This document shows, one piece after another, positions 1 to 6,210 of a stretch of 42,387 nt of DNA; within the stretch, counting starts at the first letter, position 1, and each line of letters starts with the position of its first letter. Source of the DNA: a virus; IMG/VR virus record IMGVR_UViG_3300010392_001099, positions 1-42,387 of that record; one strand, written 5' to 3'. The translations under genes and the position numbers were made by a program. The notes beneath the pieces were generated by a model that saw only the letters and a program-made list of their open reading frames with translations, was not told where the DNA came from and did not search any database.

Positions 1-203
1 CTGTAGAGGTTGGCCCTGTTGAGGCTGGCCCCGTCGAGGTTGGCCCCGTCGAGGTTGGCCCTGTTGAGGCTGGCCCCCGTCTTCACGGCCCACCTGACTG
101 CAAGCCCGAGCTTTACGGAACGCGGCGTGCTTTCGGCGCAGTCGATTTCGGCGGTGAACTGGACTTCGCCGGAAAATCTATTGAGAACATCGAACTTTAT
201 CAC
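1..203 (-). CDS. Pentapeptide-repeat phage protein, truncated by the window edge
   Basis: Reading leftward from a GTG at 203, the protein opens IKFDVLNRFSGEVQFTAEID, continues with KLGLAVRWAVKTG, and then enters tandem A(N/S)LxG/R pentapeptides (ANLDG, ANLDG, ASLNR, ANLYR) that run off the window. The non-repeat head of about 45 residues followed by pentapeptides is a layout I recall from phage accessory proteins. Its biochemical role is unknown, but pentapeptide repeats fold as a right-handed beta-helix. GAGAAGGAGG at 211-220 (reverse strand) lies 7 nt upstream and fixes the start. The GTG overlaps the stop of the upstream 65-residue gene, so the two are translationally coupled. The C-terminus is missing. 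Confidence 0.8.
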   Translation of the reverse strand, partial: MIKFDVLNRFSGEVQFTAEIDCAESTPRSVKLGLAVRWAVKTGASLNRANLDGANLDGASLNRANLY

Positions 204-397
204 AGCGCGCCCTCCTTCTCGGTCAGCAGCCCCGCCAGAGGCGATCCGAACTCGGTCACAGACGAGTGCTGCCATGCTCCGATAGGCGCGGTGATTTCCT
301 CGTCGGGCAGCCCGCTGTTCAGGCTGTGCTGCAGGCGCTCCCCGGCGGTCATGTGCGCCGTGGTGCCGCGTTCTGGGTGGTGCTTGAAACAAGGCAT
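200..397 (-). CDS. Small hypothetical phage protein (65 aa)
   Basis: The protein runs MPCFKHHPER to GLLTEKEGAL and I do not recognise it. The ATG at 397 is preferred to a further upstream Met because it has GGGAGA 6 nt before it. The 17-nt start block is identical to that of the 130-residue gene upstream. It lies between that gene and the pentapeptide gene in one leftward operon and overlaps the latter by 4 nt. The sequence is soluble-looking, with no membrane segment. Confidence 0.6.
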   Translation of the reverse strand: MPCFKHHPERGTTAHMTAGERLQHSLNSGLPDEEITAPIGAWQHSSVTEFGSPLAGLLTEKEGAL

Positions 398-459
398 GTC
401 GTGTCTCCCTTCGTTGATCCGTCCAATGGGATGCCGCCCCACGCGAGGGCGGTCACCGA

Positions 460-852
460 TTAGGTGGCGAGAGCTTTCTCTTGGTTTCTCCGGTAGGCTT
501 CTTCGAGTCCGGGGTGCGTTTTCACATCACGGGCTGGCACAAAGTCCATGCGATACCCATCCGGGTAGTGCTGACGAAATGCCTCGTGGCGGTCTGGCCT
601 CGACCCATCGATGACGCCGAGATCATGCGGCATGTAGCCTTCTGCACTGCACCCGTGCCCGCCAAGACAGGTGCCATCTTCGGCGAGCAGCACAGCCCTA
701 AGGATGTAAGGGCCGCCGCCATTGTTGAAGCCGTAGATCACGGGCAGCGCGTCGAGCGGCTTGTTGTGCGGGTTGTAGACTGCATAGCCCTTGTCAGCCC
801 ATTTGTTCATGTGCTGCGCTAGGTATAAGTTTGCTGCTGCTGCGGTGGTCAT
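460..852 (-). CDS. Hypothetical phage protein (130 aa), first gene of the leftward operon
   Basis: The protein starts MTTAAAANLYLAQHMNKWAD and is rich in Gly, Tyr and His (segment YGFNNGGGPYILRAV). It is soluble-looking and I recognise no domain. A longer open frame extends upstream to 993, but that stretch carries the promoter and operator. The ATG at 852 has the same GGGAGACACGAC leader as the next gene, so it is the likely start. It is the first gene after the repressor-controlled leftward promoter at 943-971, so it would be shut off in the lysogen if the repressor binds there. Confidence 0.6.
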   Translation of the reverse strand: MTTAAAANLYLAQHMNKWADKGYAVYNPHNKPLDALPVIYGFNNGGGPYILRAVLLAEDGTCLGGHGCSAEGYMPHDLGVIDGSRPDRHEAFRQHYPDGYRMDFVPARDVKTHPGLEEAYRRNQEKALAT

Positions 853-866
853 GTCGTGTCTCCCTT
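850..866 (-). repeat. Duplicated translation-initiation block (copy 1; copy 2 at 395-411)
   Basis: AAGGGAGACACGACATG is identical over 17 nt at 850-866 and 395-411 (reverse strand). It spans the Shine-Dalgarno and start codon of two consecutive genes whose proteins are unrelated. This suggests the initiation region was duplicated, or is conserved so that the two genes are translated at matched rates. Confidence 0.6.
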
Positions 867-942
867 GCTGGTTGGCTATATCCCGCGATCTGCGCCCCGT
901 TGGCGGTCTGCCGGTTGGGCGGGTCTTCGGCGGTATGGGGAG

Positions 943-971
943 AATGTAAATGTGAAAGATCACACCGTCAA
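943..971 (-). promoter_or_regulatory. Leftward early promoter with an operator in its spacer
   Basis: On the reverse strand, -35 TTGACG (966-971) and -10 TACATT (943-948) are separated by exactly 17 nt. The inverted repeat TGTGA-TCTT-TCACA (951-964) fills the spacer. The same repeat sits in the same place in the rightward promoter at 1462-1490. The arrangement implies that the phage repressor (1081-1410) or the Cro-like protein blocks RNA polymerase at the leftward operon. Confidence 0.7.
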
Positions 972-1080
972 GGCAAAACGTGAGAAAAAACACATTTGCA
1001 CGGCATTAACCATCGCCATACGCTTTCCCGTGGAAGGCGAGGTAACATGGATTTATCACATTTTCAGGAGGTAGCGGCGC

Positions 1081-1410
1081 TTATCGCCCTGCGGTTGGCC
1101 GAACGGGAAAGGCCTGAATTGCGGCTTCAAGCTGCTCTTGCCCATCTTCGTCGTATTGCGAAAGAAGATCAGCAAGCCCCGCCCTGATCTTCGGGCGCTT
1201 GCCGAGGCCCATCATTTCACCAGGGTCTCGGCCAAGCGCCCTTGCCAGTGCAAACACTGTAGATAGTTTAGGGCTGCGGACACGGCCCTCACGGATATCG
1301 GTAACGGCGCGCCTATTCAGGCCCGCCTTCACCGAAAGCTCGGCCTCTTTCATGCCGGTTTCCGCCAGTGCAGCGAACAAGTTTTCTCGGAATGCCGTGT
1401 TCTCATCCAT
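1081..1410 (-). CDS. XRE-family phage repressor (CI-like, short)
   Basis: A DNA-binding helix-turn-helix covers roughly residues 8-62: FRENLFAALAETGMKEAELS, then an AGLNRRAVTDIREGR recognition helix, then SPKLSTVFALARAL. This is typical of XRE/Cro/C1 repressors. The 109-residue length is short; the roughly 40 residues after the domain lack a LexA/CI S24 peptidase, so RecA-stimulated self-cleavage is unlikely. The ATG at 1410 is chosen because the HTH starts soon after it; upstream in-frame Mets run into the operator. It is divergent from the Cro-like gene. There is no clear Shine-Dalgarno, and a TAAAGT -10 lies 7 nt upstream, so the mRNA may be leaderless. Confidence 0.85.
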   Translation of the reverse strand: MDENTAFRENLFAALAETGMKEAELSVKAGLNRRAVTDIREGRVRSPKLSTVFALARALGRDPGEMMGLGKRPKIRAGLADLLSQYDEDGQEQLEAAIQAFPVRPTAGR

Positions 1411-1417
1411 GTTGAGA

Positions 1418-1447
1418 ACTTTACCGCACCTAATTTTTGGGAGCGAA
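1418..1447 (-). promoter_or_regulatory. Possible repressor maintenance promoter
   Basis: On the reverse strand TTCGCT (1442-1447), 18 nt, then TAAAGT (1418-1423) ends 7 nt before the repressor ATG, placing +1 at about the start codon. The boxes are weak matches, so this could depend on activation by a repressor bound at 1470-1483, 22 nt further upstream. It resembles the lambda pRM layout, but that is inference. Confidence 0.3.
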
Positions 1448-1461
1448 TGGTATGTTTCTGC

Positions 1462-1490
1462 TTGCGACGTGTGATTTATCACACTAATAT
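1462..1490 (+). promoter_or_regulatory. Rightward early promoter with an operator in its spacer
   Basis: TTGCGA (1462-1467), a 17-nt spacer, and TAATAT (1485-1490) form a good sigma70-type promoter. The spacer holds the inverted repeat GTGTGAT-TT-ATCACAC (1469-1484), whose core is TGTGA-N4-TCACA. Predicted +1 is about 1497, at the Cro-like ATG (1499). This promoter probably feeds the whole early operon to the right. Confidence 0.75.
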
Positions 1491-1498
1491 CAGAACCC

Positions 1499-1747
1499 AT
1501 GAGCATCACCGATCAGTTGAAATCCGACATTGAGGCGGTCGCGGAAAAGCTTGGTATCGCGCCAAGCACCGTGGGGGAACGAGCCGGGCAAGGCGGACGG
1601 TTTTACGCGCGCCTCTGCGAGGGGCGCAGGGTTTGGCCTGAGACTGCTGAAACTGTCCGGTCTCGGCTGGATCAAATGGTCATTTCGCATTGTGAGAAAT
1701 CACATGGTGTCAATGCGGCAAATCATCAAGGGGGAGACGCAGCATGA
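1499..1747 (+). CDS. Cro-like transcriptional regulator
   Basis: An 82-residue protein with helical segments LKSDIEAVAEKLGIAPSTVG and RAGQGGRFYARLCEGRRVWP. It resembles the small HTH regulators that face the repressor in many alphaproteobacterial phages. It is divergent from the XRE repressor and first in the rightward operon. No Shine-Dalgarno is visible and the predicted transcription start is within about 2 nt of the ATG, so translation is probably leaderless. A third operator copy lies within its 3' end (1691-1704). It overlaps the next gene by ATGA. DNA binding is inferred from position and the GIAPSTVGERAG helix-turn-helix-like segment. Confidence 0.7.
   Translation: MSITDQLKSDIEAVAEKLGIAPSTVGERAGQGGRFYARLCEGRRVWPETAETVRSRLDQMVISHCEKSHGVNAANHQGGDAA
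1691..1704. promoter_or_regulatory. Third operator copy, inside the Cro-like gene
   Basis: TGTGA-GAAA-TCACA matches the operators at 951-964 and 1470-1483 with identical 5-bp arms and an AT-rich 4-bp centre. On the reverse strand a perfect TTGACA (1708-1713) lies 3 nt beside it, but no good -10 follows. It could be a roadblock or looping site, or part of an activator-dependent antisense promoter. Confidence 0.6.
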
Positions 1748-1938
1748 GCATCCGCACAAAGTACCGCCGCTGCAAAGTGTGCCGCGAACTCGTCACCGAT
1801 CCAGACAACTGCGCGAACTGCGCCAACCGTGACCCGCTGGCATGGACGCCAAGGCATCACGTGGAAGGAAAGCGCGGGTCGAACACCCTCGATATGCAAG
1901 AGGGCAACTGGGAAGAATGGCACGGGGGTGACCAATGA
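1744..1938 (+). CDS. Small Cys-rich protein, putative zinc-binding (64 aa)
   Basis: The sequence RRCKVCRELVTDPDNCANCA gives a CxxC-x(9)-CxxC arrangement, as in a zinc ribbon, followed by a hydrophilic tail. The ATG overlaps the stop of the Cro-like gene and the 3' end overlaps the next gene, so it is translationally coupled within the early operon. The family is not recognised. A role in nucleic-acid or protein binding is only suggested by the Cys pairs. Confidence 0.65.
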   Translation: MSIRTKYRRCKVCRELVTDPDNCANCANRDPLAWTPRHHVEGKRGSNTLDMQEGNWEEWHGGDQ

Positions 1939-2144
1939 CACGACGCATGACCCCCAACAGCCGCGCGAGTGACGAGCGCATTCTCGACTGGCTGGCGCTG
2001 AAACCGAAGGGCTACGAGTGGCAGCAGATAGGCAAGATGTTCGGCGTTGCCGGATCGTCGGTCAACCGCACCTGCAACCGCGTCAAGCGCGAAGACATGG
2101 TGTCCGGCGACAACCCGGCTGAAATCGAAATGGGGTACTGGTGA
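1935..2144 (+). CDS. Small HTH-like protein (69 aa)
   Basis: The segment DERILDWLALKPKGYEWQQI followed by GKMFGVAGSSVNRTCNRVKR reads like a winged or simple helix-turn-helix, with a recognition helix near residues 40-53. It may be a phage regulator acting on early genes. It overlaps both neighbours by a few nucleotides. The function is inferred only from the predicted helices. Confidence 0.6.
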   Translation: MTRRMTPNSRASDERILDWLALKPKGYEWQQIGKMFGVAGSSVNRTCNRVKREDMVSGDNPAEIEMGYW

Positions 2145-2509
2145 TGACCGCCATCTCCATCACCATGCCGTGGCCGCCTGTCGAGCTGTCGCCCAACTTC
2201 CGGACGCGCTCCACCCGCTGGATTGCGCGCAAGAAGAAAGAATACCGGCAGGCTTGCGCACAGGTCGCATGGGATCGCGGCGTGCAGCCTGGGCGTGAAT
2301 TGCGGCTCGACCGGATCACCTTCCACCCGCCCACGGCGAACCTGCCCGATTTGGACAACGCCATTGCACGCTTCAAGGCGGGGCAGGACGGGCTGGCGGA
2401 CGCCATGGGGGCAGACGACCGGACGTTCAACGATGCCATGCGCGCCATGGGCGCTGTGGTCAAGGGCGGCGCTGTCGTGGCGCTGCTGAGTGAAATTCCG
2501 CCCGACTGA
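2144..2509 (+). CDS. rusA: RusA-family Holliday junction resolvase
   Basis: RusA enzymes cut Holliday junctions and branched phage DNA before packaging. This 121-residue protein has the N-terminal PWPPVELSPN strand and the acidic motif PDLDNAIARFKAGQDGL (Asp69, Asp71), then GADD (Asp91-Asp92), which supply metal ligands in RusA. Its length is normal for the family. The ATG at 2144 overlaps the upstream TGA; a GTG at 2141 is an alternative. It precedes the Sak4/DUF669 recombination pair, which fits a shared role in recombination-dependent replication. Confidence 0.85.
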   Translation: MTAISITMPWPPVELSPNFRTRSTRWIARKKKEYRQACAQVAWDRGVQPGRELRLDRITFHPPTANLPDLDNAIARFKAGQDGLADAMGADDRTFNDAMRAMGAVVKGGAVVALLSEIPPD

Positions 2510-2516
2510 GGCGGGC

Positions 2517-2569
2517 GAGGGGAGGCCATACGGACGCCGCGCGCAGCCAATCTTGCCGCGCCTCCCCTC
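2517..2569 (+). other. Long-range GC-rich stem-loop between rusA and the recombinase
   Basis: GAGGGGAGGC (2517-2526) pairs perfectly with GCCTCCCCTC (2560-2569) around a 33-nt loop that is itself GC-rich. No T-tract follows, so it is not a standard terminator. It may be an mRNA processing or attenuation element. A comparable stem follows the DUF669 gene at 3955-3994. Confidence 0.5.
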
Positions 2570-2651
2570 AAATACCACGGCCCCGGTGAACAGGGGCAGA
2601 CCGCGCAAGGGGTTTGGCGATCACTTGCGATAACACGGAAGGAAATGAGCT

Positions 2652-3437
2652 ATGGCCATTTCTCTCAACAACCTGGTCCGAAAGCGGGCCGACAAGCCTC
2701 CCATGATCGCGATCTATGGCAGGGGCAAAATGGGCAAGACGACGCTGGCGAGCGAATTCCCCGATCCGATCTTCCTGCAAACCGAAGACGGCTCCGGCGC
2801 GCTGGAAATCGTCAGCTTCTCCGAGGGGCCGATCACGCAATGGTCGGACGTGGATGCGGCGTTGCAGGAGCTTGCGACCGAGGATCACGAATTCCGCACG
2901 CTGGTGGTCGATAGCGTCACGCAGTTGGAGCCGCTGATCTGGGCTGAGGCGTGCAAGCGCAACAACTGGGACAGCATCGAAGCTCCGGGCTACGGCAAGG
3001 GGTATCTGGCGGCCGACGAAATCTGGCGCGAGTTCCTGAACGCCTGCACGTGGCTGCGCGATCACAAGCGCATGTGCATCGTGCTCATCGGTCATGAGGT
3101 GGTCGAGACGTTCAGCGATCCGGAGCGAGAGGACTACAACAGGTACAAGATGCGGCTGCACAAGCGGGCCGAGGCGCTGTTGCGCGAGCGGGTCGATATC
3201 GTCGGATTCCTCAACATGTCCGTCAGCCTGAACAAGGGCAAGAAAGGAGAAGATCGCGCCGTTGCGACCGGCTCCGGTCAGCGGCAGATCAACCTCGCAC
3301 CGCGCCCGACATTCGAGGCCGGGAACCGCTACGGGATGCCAGACAAGATCCTCATCAATCCGGGGCAGGGGTTTGCCGCCCTCGCCCCACACATGCCGGG
3401 CTTTTCCGGTGAACCCAAAGCCGCTGTGGCGGCCTGA
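2652..3437 (+). CDS. Sak4-like RecA-fold recombinase / AAA ATPase
   Basis: This 261-residue ATPase has a Walker A GRGKMGKTT (residues 23-31) and a Walker B TLVVDS (83-88), as in the AAA_24/Sak4 group of RecA-related single-strand annealing proteins. The downstream 162-nt-range partner, a DUF669 SSB-like protein, is the usual companion of Sak4. It should promote strand annealing during phage replication and recombination. GGAAGGAA upstream supports the ATG at 2652; a nearer ATG at 2645 is out of frame. The C-terminal 60 residues (GSGQRQINLAPRPTFEAGNR) match the usual tail of the family. Confidence 0.85.
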   Translation: MAISLNNLVRKRADKPPMIAIYGRGKMGKTTLASEFPDPIFLQTEDGSGALEIVSFSEGPITQWSDVDAALQELATEDHEFRTLVVDSVTQLEPLIWAEACKRNNWDSIEAPGYGKGYLAADEIWREFLNACTWLRDHKRMCIVLIGHEVVETFSDPEREDYNRYKMRLHKRAEALLRERVDIVGFLNMSVSLNKGKKGEDRAVATGSGQRQINLAPRPTFEAGNRYGMPDKILINPGQGFAALAPHMPGFSGEPKAAVAA

Positions 3438-3461
3438 TCGAAAGACAGAAAGGAAACGACA

Positions 3462-3947
3462 ATGGCAAATCTCGGTGGAGCCTACGAGGCTGGCGACGAA
3501 ACGATGGGCGAGCGCGACGCGCTTCCCGCTGGCGAATACGTCGCCGCACTCGTGAAGAGCGATCGCGTCGAGGCGAAGTCCGGTAACGGCAACGCCTACA
3601 TCAACTGCGAATTCGAGGTGCAGGACGGCGAAAAGCAGGGCCGTCGGTTCTGGACGCTGCTGAACCTCTGGAACAACAACTCTACCGCCGTCGATATCGC
3701 ACAGCGCGAGTTGAACAGCATGATGCACGCCTGCGGCAAGCTCCGCGTCGAGGATACCGAGGAACTGCACGGCATCCCGATGCTGGTCAAGCTCAAGGTC
3801 AAGACGGATGCACAGTACGGCGACAAGAACGAAGTTGCTTCCTACAAGCCCATGAACGCTGGCTCGGGCGGCAACTTCGGCGGGCAGCAGTCCCAAGCAT
3901 CCGGTGGCGCTGACAACTCGTCGGCACCGTGGAAGCGCAGCGCATGA
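3462..3947 (+). CDS. DUF669-type ssDNA-binding-like protein
   Basis: The order of segments LPAGEYVAAL, NCEFEVQDGEKQGRRFW, NSMMHACGKL and HGIPMLVKLKVK is that of DUF669 phage proteins, which are thought to act as OB-fold single-strand binding proteins. The tail is Gly/Ser/Gln-rich (GSGGNFGGQQSQASGG) and ends near APWKRSA, like the flexible C-terminus of SSB proteins but without the acidic tip. It sits 24 nt after the Sak4-like gene, so the two probably act as a recombinase and its ssDNA partner. Confidence 0.85.
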   Translation: MANLGGAYEAGDETMGERDALPAGEYVAALVKSDRVEAKSGNGNAYINCEFEVQDGEKQGRRFWTLLNLWNNNSTAVDIAQRELNSMMHACGKLRVEDTEELHGIPMLVKLKVKTDAQYGDKNEVASYKPMNAGSGGNFGGQQSQASGGADNSSAPWKRSA

Positions 3948-3954
3948 CGTAGCC

Positions 3955-3994
3955 GGGCGCGCGGGCTTAGTCGCCAAACCTACCCCGCGCGCCC
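3955..3994 (+). other. Perfect 11-bp GC stem-loop after the DUF669 gene
   Basis: GGGCGCGCGGG (3955-3965) pairs perfectly with CCCGCGCGCCC (3984-3994) around an 18-nt loop, starting 7 nt after the DUF669 stop. It lacks a T-tract. It could stabilise the upstream mRNA or separate expression of the recombination pair from the genes below. Confidence 0.55.
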
Positions 3995-4037
3995 ACTCAC
4001 AAGCTGAAATTCAATCCAGCCATGAGGAGGTTATTCC

Positions 4038-4268
4038 ATGGCACAGAAACACTATGCCTCGCTAGAAGGCACGAAGGTTTCGATCACCCACCTGACCGGC
4101 CCGTTTCGGCGCTGCGGATCGTGTGGCGGTATCGAGGCCACGCTGACACTCTCAGCACCCGGCACCCATGCAGCGCGGCTCGAATGCACCTTCTGCGGGG
4201 CGCACACAGCCTACCTGTCCCGCGATCACCTGGCCGCCATGAATGCGCAGAAGAAGGGGGCCGCGTGA
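4038..4268 (+). CDS. Zinc-ribbon-like small protein (76 aa)
   Basis: Two Cys pairs, CGSCGG and CTFCGA, about 30 residues apart frame a short beta-rich segment, which is a classic zinc-ribbon spacing. A strong Shine-Dalgarno, GAGGAGG, lies 8 nt upstream. The ATGA overlap with the next gene shows coupling. Such proteins are frequent in phage early operons, but the target is unknown. Confidence 0.65.
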   Translation: MAQKHYASLEGTKVSITHLTGPFRRCGSCGGIEATLTLSAPGTHAARLECTFCGAHTAYLSRDHLAAMNAQKKGAA

Positions 4269-4531
4269 TGTTGCAACCCAGAACCGAAGCCCTCGCATAC
4301 CGCATCTGGTGGCACGCTCAGGCCGCCGGATGGGATCTGACCCTGTACGATCTGGCAGAACTGACCGGCGAGAGCTGGCACCGCGTCCGGGCCGTCTGCC
4401 AGCGCAAGAACTGGCTGAGCAGGCTGCGGGTACAGACGCCACAGAGTGACCCACGCCACACGTTTTTCAGTGGCGAAGCCGTCCGCGACGAGCAATCGGC
4501 ACTCCGGCAGATCGGGGGTGCGGCATGGTAG
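4268..4531 (+). CDS. Putative HTH DNA-binding protein (87 aa)
   Basis: The stretch YDLAELTGESWHRVRAVCQR looks like a helix-turn-helix (roughly residues 29-48), preceded by RIWWHAQAAGWDLT. The ATG overlaps the upstream TGA; a longer open frame upstream is ignored because it crosses the zinc-ribbon gene in another phase. It overlaps the exonuclease start by 7 nt. Regulation or replication-initiation roles are both possible; none can be assigned. Confidence 0.6.
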   Translation: MLQPRTEALAYRIWWHAQAAGWDLTLYDLAELTGESWHRVRAVCQRKNWLSRLRVQTPQSDPRHTFFSGEAVRDEQSALRQIGGAAW

Positions 4532-5271
4532 CACTCCCTGCACAGGCAGAGGCCGAATTCGTCGCGGCACCGCTGCACCCGCGCGTGATCGAGGAGTACG
4601 AGGCATCCGATTACCTCTACTTCGACATTGAGACGATCCCAGATCAGCGCCCCGGCACGCTCGACAAGCTGCGCGAGGAAGTGACCGCGCCGGCGCGCTA
4701 CAGCAAGCCCGACAGTATTGATCTCTGGTTGGCCGAGAACCGCGAAAAGGCGGCGCTGGAGGCCCTGTCCAAGACGAGCTTCGATCCGGCTTACGGGCAT
4801 GTCTGTACCATCGGATGGGCCACGAACGACGGCGATGTGCGCGTCGAACATGCGGAAACCGTGGGCGAAGAGGCCGAAATCCTGTCCGCCTTCTTCAGGG
4901 CTGTGCCGCGCCGTGACGTGACGCTGGTCGGGCACAATATCGTCGGGTTCGATCTGCGGTTCCTGTCGCGCCGGGCACTCCTGCTGGGCGTCGAACTGCC
5001 GTCCGATCGGACGTGGCCGCGCGACCCTAAGCCGTGGGGCGCGGGCATCTTCGACACCATGCACGGTTGGGCCGGGACCGGGCGCGGCGACATGATCAGC
5101 ATGAACAAGCTCTGCGGCATTCTCGGCATCGTCGGCAAGGAGGACTTCGACGGTTCGATGGTCGCGGATGCATGGGCGGAGGGCCGGCACATGACCATCG
5201 CCCAGTATTGCGACGACGACGTGCGGCGGACGCGCGCCATTCATCAAAAATTCCTGACTGTGGGGTACTGA
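4525..5271 (+). CDS. 3'-5' exonuclease (DnaQ / PolB proofreading fold)
   Basis: The three exonuclease motifs are in order: ExoI YFDIET (Asp34, Glu36), ExoII GHNIVGFDLRF (Asp143) and ExoIII YCDDDV (Asp230-232). It is a stand-alone 248-residue RNase H-fold exonuclease like the proofreading domain of family B polymerases, without a polymerase domain. Here it lies near a Sak4 recombinase, a beta clamp and a PrimPol. It could trim 3' ends in recombination or proofread for another polymerase. Confidence 0.85.
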   Translation: MVALPAQAEAEFVAAPLHPRVIEEYEASDYLYFDIETIPDQRPGTLDKLREEVTAPARYSKPDSIDLWLAENREKAALEALSKTSFDPAYGHVCTIGWATNDGDVRVEHAETVGEEAEILSAFFRAVPRRDVTLVGHNIVGFDLRFLSRRALLLGVELPSDRTWPRDPKPWGAGIFDTMHGWAGTGRGDMISMNKLCGILGIVGKEDFDGSMVADAWAEGRHMTIAQYCDDDVRRTRAIHQKFLTVGY

Positions 5272-5274
5272 AGC

Positions 5275-5655
5275 ATGCGAGAAACCGCAAAATCAATCAT
5301 GTTGAAATGGGCCGTGGCGTTCGCTTTTACCGGTAGCCGTTACATCTGCAATCCGGCTCCAGTTGACAGTGACGAGGATTACGTCTGCCTTGCGACAGAC
5401 GGACTTCGTAAGGCGCTGGAATTGGCCGGAGCCACCGTGGACGGCGATCCCGAAAAATACGAGGGAATGAGTTCCTTTGTCTCTATGCGCCTCGGGTCAG
5501 TGAACATGATCCTGACGGATGAGCCTGATTTTTATCGCCGCTTTGTCGATGCGACGGAAGAGGCCAAACGCCTGAACCTTCTGCACAAACCTGACCGGAT
5601 CGCCCTGTTTCAACGCCACCTTTACGGCGTCGAAGCAGAAGAAATTCCGCTCTGA
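5275..5655 (+). CDS. Nucleotidyltransferase-like phage protein
   Basis: The N-terminal part has FTGSRYICN, then PVDSDEDYVC. This GS...(D)SDxDxxV pattern is the nucleotidyltransferase signature, with Asp residues that would bind metal. The C-terminal half, NMILTDEPDFYRRFVDATE and RLNLLHKPDRIALFQRHLYG, is a block I recall from phage proteins annotated as putative nucleotidyltransferases. It has 126 residues. The substrate is unknown. It starts 4 nt after the exonuclease stop, in the same operon. Confidence 0.55.
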   Translation: MRETAKSIMLKWAVAFAFTGSRYICNPAPVDSDEDYVCLATDGLRKALELAGATVDGDPEKYEGMSSFVSMRLGSVNMILTDEPDFYRRFVDATEEAKRLNLLHKPDRIALFQRHLYGVEAEEIPL

Positions 5656-5668
5656 GGAGATATTGACC

Positions 5669-5935
5669 ATGGACTATTTCACGCAAATACCAGGCGCTAC
5701 TGCGCTGGTTCACTCCGGCGGCGTCTACCGCCAAACCGATCTCTACGCGCGCAAGGATGCGATCTACGCCAAGCATGGCGCGGGCTACATCCGGCTTGGC
5801 ATCGGCGGGGCCACGAGTGCGCCGAAAATCCGCTGGGCCGAATTCGACCAGGGCGAAATGGCAAAGATCAGCGAACGCGACGGCTGCCAGCCGAAGCTGG
5901 AAAGCATGGGCGATGTGCGGGAGGCGGCGGAATGA
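5669..5935 (+). CDS. Hypothetical early phage protein (88 aa)
   Basis: The protein runs MDYFTQIPGATALVHSGGVY to DVREAAE. It looks like a small beta-rich fold (VHSGGVYRQTDLYARKDAIY, GAGYIRLGIGG). GAGGAGA lies 8 nt before the ATG at 5669, which is why the upstream TTG at 5663 is not used. It overlaps the next gene by 4 nt. The family is not recognised. Confidence 0.65.
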   Translation: MDYFTQIPGATALVHSGGVYRQTDLYARKDAIYAKHGAGYIRLGIGGATSAPKIRWAEFDQGEMAKISERDGCQPKLESMGDVREAAE

Positions 5936-6210
5936 CTGACATCACAACTCGCAGCGCCCTTGAGGTGGTTCTGTCTCGGGTTACAATGGACGGCCATGCT
6001 GCTTCATCCTTGCGTTGCGCCCTTGCCAACGAGATCCGCAAGGGCGGGAATGAAGCGTACACGGTCAATGTGGATAGCGTTCGCGCATCCTTCCATATGG
6101 TTCTTGATGCGCTGGACGGTGCTGATGAGAGCTTCAGCAAGCGCGCTTTAGTCGGCCGGATTCGTGACGCGCAGAAGATCGCGCAGAGCTTTTTGGGGGA
6201 CTGCGCATGA
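5932..6210 (+). CDS. Hypothetical early phage protein (92 aa)
   Basis: A mostly helical protein: RSALEVVLSRVTMDGHAASS at the start and SKRALVGRIRDAQKIAQSFL at the end. No catalytic motif is visible. It is coupled by 4-nt overlaps to both the upstream 88-residue gene and the clamp gene, so it may be made in similar amounts to the clamp. The function is unknown. Confidence 0.65.
   Translation: MTDITTRSALEVVLSRVTMDGHAASSLRCALANEIRKGGNEAYTVNVDSVRASFHMVLDALDGADESFSKRALVGRIRDAQKIAQSFLGDCA

Noticed and set aside
10-285. Forward open frame of Leu/Ala/Pro/Arg repeats
   Set aside because: It is the complement of the pentapeptide repeats, which have a start, a ribosome site and a known repeat pattern on the other strand.
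1046-1187. Forward 46-residue frame with a plausible helical sequence (starting MDLSHFQEVA)
   Set aside because: Most of it is antisense to the C-terminus of the repressor; there is no ribosome site before its ATG, which lies in a degenerate operator.
2568-3977. Long leftward open frame of 469 codons
   Set aside because: It is antisense to the Sak4-like and DUF669 genes; high GC makes such shadows common, and it has no motifs.
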